This document shows, piece by piece, positions 57,122 to 64,000 of a DNA stretch of 64,000 nt. How positions within the stretch are numbered: position 1 is the stretch's first letter; each line of letters starts with the position of its first letter. The notes under the pieces were generated by a model. That model worked only from the letters and a program-made list of their open reading frames with translations, was not told the origin of the DNA and did no database searches. Source of the DNA: Nematostella vectensis (lineage: Eukaryota > Cnidaria > Anthozoa > Actiniaria > Edwardsiidae); assembly GCF_932526225.1 (NCBI RefSeq), contig NC_064043.1:6067501-6131500 (forward strand), read 5' to 3'. The translations under genes were made by a program, and so were the position numbers.

Positions 57122-60100
57122 GCCCACATAGTTTGTACACAGGCATCCTGCAGCCACATAAAAGCAGAGCATTTTGCTTCTACAGGGTCTTGGATTTATA
57201 ATAAAGACCGCATCTTGATCGCAAAAAAAAAAAAAAAAAAAAAACGTCACGGCGTCTATGCGACTACATAGCAGTATTGCGTGTTGTTGGTGAAATGACC
57301 TCTCATACCGAAGTTAATACAAGGATACCTCTAAATGTATAAATATGGGAATAATGCAGTATTTCCACAAATGCCCTCGAGAAGGTCACAATTGTCAAAT
57401 GCTATGCGCGCTTGCTGCACGCAAAACTTGTGCCATTGGCATATTTTTTAATCTTACTATAAAAATATTCAATTATATCGATACATTTTTAATACCTTGC
57501 AATAATATCGAAGACAAAAGAGTAAAAACACATAGTAGAATTAAAAAAAAAATGAATTTCTCCGTAATCGTATGATTACAAAGACTTCTCAACTAGGTGG
57601 TCTGCGTAGGCGTGGAGGAATTAGCGAAGTAGACACAAGGCTGAAATGGGGTGTTTTACACATTGTGAAAGCAGAGTAGTTATTTCGACAAGATCGAAAA
57701 ACGTGTGTTTGCGCTTGGCGATCAATTCCAATTTAATTGCAATGGAATAAGGAAAACGTTATAGTCAGAGACAAAAAATACCCTAAGGAAATTATTACGA
57801 CAGTGGCGAACGTAGTTAGAGGAGTTAACAGTGCAAACGTATGTGTTCTCGATTTCAATTGAGCATGAAAGTTGGAGTTTCCGTCGTGGTTTGGTGGAAA
57901 ACGGCTGAAATTTTCACGTGCTACTATTGAATTCTAAATCAAATTTTCTGCTGTCTTCGTTGCTAAGCGAAATCAGCGAAATTACTCTGTTTTCCAAGAG
58001 ATGTAAAGCATGTCATTTCATCCTCGATTTGTTATATTTCACTAACATCTCATCCTCCTCCATTGCAATGGCACAAACATGGAAAGTTAACATGTTCAGG
58101 ATTCGAACGTAATCCAGCACGTCGCCAATTGTTCAAACTCTTTTTCTTGTATATTCTGCTGCTGTTAGTATTTCGTGACTGATAGCGTGTGTAGCAGAAG
58201 TACATTTCTTACGGTCAAGAGGATTTCACTTGACGTCCTCCTTGAATCTATCGATGTACCACTCATAGCCGACCTTTGACTGACAGCCTGTCACGTGTCA
58301 CTTAACCGTGTCTCATCGCCCGCAATACTACCTATGCCCTATTGAACGTCAAACCTTTGCTTAAAGAAAACCTCAGAAGACAACAACAGGCTCTTTTTAG
58401 GGAACTCTTTATATACAAATGAAAGAAAGCACGGCCAGGATGCAAGTAATTGACTCCGCCGATAAGTAAGCGCAAAACGCAAAATAACGCAATTGCTTAA
58501 TTTCAAAGCTTTCCGCTTATCGACCAGTTCTCGCGGCGTTTGTGTTCCACTTTGCACTTGTGAACTTACCGGTCCTTTTAAAAGAGGAGTAAATTAGGTT
58601 TTAATCCCGCTATGAGTACCCGTCTCTCCCTTGTCGCATGGCCAGGGTATGTCAAGGTAGTGCACGTTGGCAAAGATGTCCAAATCGTCTGTAGATTTCT
58701 ATAGATTCTTCAATGGGACAAGACCCCCTTTTTTTTTAGATCGAAGGGAGGGGGTGCGTAAGGGGGTGGTGGGGGGGGGGGGTGGGGATGCGTTATACAC
58801 GCCCCCTGGGAAACAGCCTTTGCTACCCTGCCCTACCCTATCCTAAGTCTGTAAACAAGACTTTCTCTTGACTGCCTCTCCCACCATGCAGTCCGGTGAT
58901 TTGTGGAATGTGGAATTTGAGAACCTGTAAAAAGGTGTTTACAAAATGCGTTTTCTTCGTGTGGGAGTTACGGCAGCCAGTCAAGAGAATCAGCATGCAT
59001 CGCCAAGTGTCAAGCTCCTGATGAGTAAAGTTTGTATTCCTGGGGGTCTAGGCGGGCATGAATAAAGCCTATCGCGATTTATATCGAGGATGAAACATGT
59101 GAAGGTTCAAAACTGCTTTTCCATTACACATATTTCAACAGTAACCCGAAGTGGATCACGGATAATATAAAAATGGCTGAATCATGGTCTTCGAAAACCA
59201 TGTAAATGTTCAAAGGTTCATGAACACAAATACTACAGCTTTCCAAACCTATGGGTTTGTTTTTTATTTACGCTTATTTGCCTATTTACTTACCCAAGCA
59301 CTGTGGGCTACGGCACATGGATTTTCCAATGGCATCGTTAAATAGATACATGTTCACTAAAGTTTACATCCGTTTTACTCTTTCAAGCAAAGTGTCATTT
59401 GGCTGCAACGTATGATGTAGCCCAATTGACATTTAATTGTTTTCGTATATGCTCGGATATGCCTGTTTAAAAACGAGATTAAATCTTATAAAAATAAAAG
59501 AAAAAAATGTGAAAGAAAATCACTCATGAAATGATGTACAGTGCAAATTGTCTAAAATGTAATGCTTGGAAGAACAAAGTTGTCGTTTATTGTAGCCAAA
59601 TTCTAGCTAGGCCGTCCAAATTCGTGATTGTTTAAACTACCATTATGACCCTCGCAGGGCCAAGACATCAACCAGCCCCGCAGGGCTCTCACTTGAACCC
59701 CAAACACACTTTGAGATTATTTACCAGCGATCAGTAATCGCCTCTTTCCTCTTGCCGGATATCTCTTGTGCTTAGCTTAAACCTCATGCTAAAAGTTCAC
59801 TTCCGAAACATTTCCTGGCCCTTTAATGCGTCGTTCATAGGATGCAAGTTGATGGTTTGTCTTCGTCCGAGAAGGGCCAGAAATTGATCGCGTGCTGCAA
59901 GAGTTGCGTGCGAGCATTTGTGGCCCCCCTGTTGAACCCCCGAGGATATAAAATCTCTTCATGCGATTTGTTTGCGAAGAGTTATTCTGTTGATGATTGA
60001 CCTTGAGTCGAGACTAGTAAAAAGAACATTCGTTGAATAATAATAAGACATACCTGTAACATAGCAGCAATCGGTCATTGTTCTCCTTCGGGTTTAGAAA

Positions 60101-62410
60101 ATGGCACAAGCTGGCTTTCGGTCCCGCGTTCTTTTGCAATCATTATCACTGTTTTTAGGCAGTCTTTCAAAGAGCCTTTTTTTCGCCCAAGCCTTAATCC
60201 GATTACTAAAAGACTAAAAGTGAAGAGACGATCAAATTAATATAGCGAGCGCTTCAAATTTCTTATATTATATTAGCTTAATTGTTGCACAAATCACATG
60301 GCGGGGGGTGTTCCAAATCACGAAATCCACAATGAGTATCCAAAGTAGACCTAGGTATGTCGCTTGTGCATCTTTAAGATGGTCGTTTAAGGCAAAGTGT
60401 GTGAAGAATAATAGCGCCATCTCTTTACGATGTCTTTCTTTTTCTGTATTTTGAATTTGTTGAGTAATGTGTTTATACATGTGTATCGATCGTACCGTGG
60501 AGGCTGGAGTCAAAACAAACTACAGTCGATTGAGGCGAACAATGGACAAATGATCACAGGAAACCGCAAAGTGAGAATATACTACAGTGTATGACGATCC
60601 GAGTTGTCTATAATACGACTAACTATGCCCGTTACAGGAGGTGTATGGAGATGAATGAGTTCCCAAGATAAAGTAGTCTTGAACACAGTTAAAAGAAGGG
60701 GGGAGCGGGGGAGAAAAAGCGCGCGCAAACTCTTCTGTTCTCCCTCTAAAAGTGTCTGATCTCCAGGCTTAGATCGTGGAAATTTCTAGCTCATCTAGCC
60801 CTACGTTCAGAAATCCAGATAAAGCAGCCTAACCACACAACAAAGGTGCATGTGTTTGTGGACACATGGAAGAAAAACAACAAGACATAACCACTAAACA
60901 AAATGACTAACCACTGAAGAAATATATAATTCTCTACGGCACAGTGGTTATAGTTAAGTCCGGATTCGTAAACAAACGCCCTTCATCGTCTCCTGATATG
61001 AACATGTAACTTTAAGTTACCCCCCATCGATATTTGCAATGGCTGATATGCGATATAACTGTAATATCCCTGTATGACATTGGCATAGTTTTGTCGAGAC
61101 ATTGCTCTGTTGTTCTCCCGTTATTGCAATTAACGTGTTGTCGAGTGCCCGGCCTCATGATTGGCTAATTATGTGAAAAACTTAATAGTGATTGGCGCAT
61201 AAGTGTAGGTCACGTTTACTCCGGTTGAAATATCGTAGACTTCACTTCTAACGACTGCCAAGGTTATGTCATGGACACCTCCGCCTACAATAAAGATTGC
61301 AACATGTGCTAATATCACTCGCTCCGATGCTTATGAAAAACCCTTCTCTCCTTGAAACGTTAACTGAGGAACGAAAGAGCATAGGGGCGTGACCACACAT
61401 GGAGGAATCGGGATCACAGCTACTATATACACATAGACAGGATTATTCTTATTTATCTATAGGTACGCGTAGCTAGGGGTTTAGCTAAGGGGCGCGCGAA
61501 CTTGCCTTTGAACGCCAAAACGCAGTATTTTCTCATTAGAGACTTGTCAATTTTATGTTTTGCATATGATATCTATGTTGCGCGCCCTCCCCCTTTAGCA
61601 AATACTGGCTACACTCCAGATACCCTCTTGTTTCCTCTTCAAATCCAAGCGCCAGCTAAATGAATTACTACCTAAATTACAAAAGGTAATCTAATAAAGA
61701 TAATGTAGGAAAGATATAATAAAGGCTTATTTTCCCTGAATATTGTAACCCTACCTCTTCGCAAGGGTGACATTTCATCTATTTATTATTTAAAAACTGT
61801 ATTTATTACATAACGTGTGGGTGGTTGGCCGAATTTTGAATGAAAGACCCTTTGTCGAAGCCCTATCTCAGAATGCACCCAAGTGCAGTTACCACAGCTA
61901 TTTGAAAGGGTGGTGGTCCCTGTTATTTCAGTGACCACCAAATGGCAACAACAACAGCGAAAATATGTGTTCTCTCTATCTTTTTATTTGATTTTTTTCT
62001 TTATTTCTTAAACCACCATTTTCTTGAGTATGTACAATATGTTCTTTTAATAATTTGACGGTACTTATAAAACTATACTACATGATTATTCAGTAAGCTC
62101 TTCCATTCTAATTAAATCCTATTTAAATGAACAGTTGGAAAAATGGAGCACAGTCTATCTACATTGTATACCCATGGCAGCAGGCTATGTGCAACTAAAG
62201 AATAATTGCTACCAATATTTTTATTATTTTTTGTCTCTTCTAAGTTTCTAAGATAGTTATTACATTTGTAGAAACCTCGTATTGATTTGTTCCTTCTTGG
62301 TATCACATCTGTGTGGGCAACCAAAGCTACCTGCACCGATCGGTTATGGTGTATATCTTTAAGTCTTTTGTAGGTAATAGCAACTTAGACTGCAGCTTAG
62401 ACTTCGACAC
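57122..62410. other. Long spacer before the deiodinase-like gene
   Basis: More than 5 kb without a supported gene. It holds A-runs (57222-57244), a G/T-rich simple tract (about 58740-58795), AT-rich DNA and possible 3' UTR of the deiodinase-like gene. A TATA-box-like TATAAAAT at 59947-59954 is followed 30-50 bp later by no convincing ORF. The short ORFs lack domains. Confidence 0.4.
59947..59954 (+). promoter_or_regulatory. Possible TATA box
   Basis: TATAAAAT in a GC-richer context (CCCCCGAGGA before it). No downstream coding exon was identified, so this is a weak candidate for a promoter of an unknown or non-coding transcript. Confidence 0.2.
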
Positions 62411-63650
<1,240 letters not shown>

Positions 63651-64000
63651 TTTTGCTGCGTAACAACTTTTGCAGGAGATGCGTCTAGCTCCGAGGCCTA
63701 ACCAATTATGCTCTCCACGGCCCTTGAGTGCGATCTTATGACTTGGGAAAATATTCTAGTAATTTGTATTCCGTGCACTAGCTAGGATAACTGACCTTTG
63801 TTGCACTCCGCCAAAAACCCCGAGAGCCACAAGCGCATTGGACGAGAACTCAAAATAAGTAAACAAATCGCGCTAAAGAAAGACACTGTGTTTTCGCGCA
63901 TTCTGTGTTGTTTTTTTCTGTTCGCTCATGTTTGTTGCTCGTTGGGCTATTGTAGGCGCAGAACGCAGCGCATTTGGCTCTGGCTGCGGGGCCCGGCAGG
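63651..64000 (-). promoter_or_regulatory. Upstream region of the deiodinase-like gene
   Basis: Contains the presumed 5' UTR and promoter of the minus-strand gene. No clear TATA box, and nothing else recognised. Confidence 0.35.

Noticed and set aside
59020-59050. CTGATGAG at about 59020, as a possible second hammerhead core
   Set aside because: No stem II or GAAA core follows, and no cleavage triplet can be placed.

Overview
The window looks like nuclear DNA of an early-branching animal, most likely an anthozoan cnidarian such as a sea anemone. Genes are split by introns with GT-AG boundaries and are animal-type: a Dok-7-like adaptor, ribonucleotide reductase large subunit, CD225/dispanin membrane proteins and a deiodinase. 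The AT-rich spacer carries many short terminal-inverted-repeat elements and minisatellites. The species is inferred from gene content and repeat style, not proven.

Layout. 1.9-7.5 kb (+): a five-exon Dok-7-like adaptor (PH, PTB, then a tail with seven YxN motifs). 9.2-14.6 kb (-): an acidic and Ser/Arg-rich nuclear-type protein with a short overlapping uORF. It is head-to-head with RRM1 (+, 15.2-22.3 kb, 16 coding exons, 810 residues), which has several E2F-type motifs near its start and in intron 2. 26.1-28.9 kb (+): an apparently intronless 910-residue protein with ten copies of an (R/K)-x-S-[VIL]-Y-D-L-x-E-F-L motif. 30.9-35.8 kb: a large inverted-repeat structure with 145-bp and 18-bp repeats in mirrored arms and a frameshifted, transposon-type Cys-rich fragment inside. 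36.25-36.47 kb: a 219-bp element with perfect 34-bp inverted ends that carries a complete type I hammerhead ribozyme. 37.4-38.2 kb: two exons of a TMEM272-like membrane protein. 40.5-48.2 kb (+): a four-exon CD225/dispanin gene whose introns are filled by three minisatellites of about 1.3, 0.8 and 2.8 kb. 52.2-54.7 kb (+): a paralogue with an in-frame stop and no visible last exon. 62.4-63.65 kb (-): a two-exon iodothyronine-deiodinase homologue with Cys where selenocysteine usually sits, and a reading frame that runs through an AAT microsatellite of about 50 units.

The genes do not form one pathway. RRM1 and the Ser/Arg-rich gene may share a promoter. The two CD225 genes are a local duplication. 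The most unusual features are the hammerhead mini-element, the YDL-repeat protein, and the intron minisatellites of the CD225 gene, which repeat donor-like GTGAGT and branch-point-like CTGAC/CTGAT motifs. Exon boundaries were found by eye from splice consensus, phase agreement and protein continuity; none was tested against transcripts.
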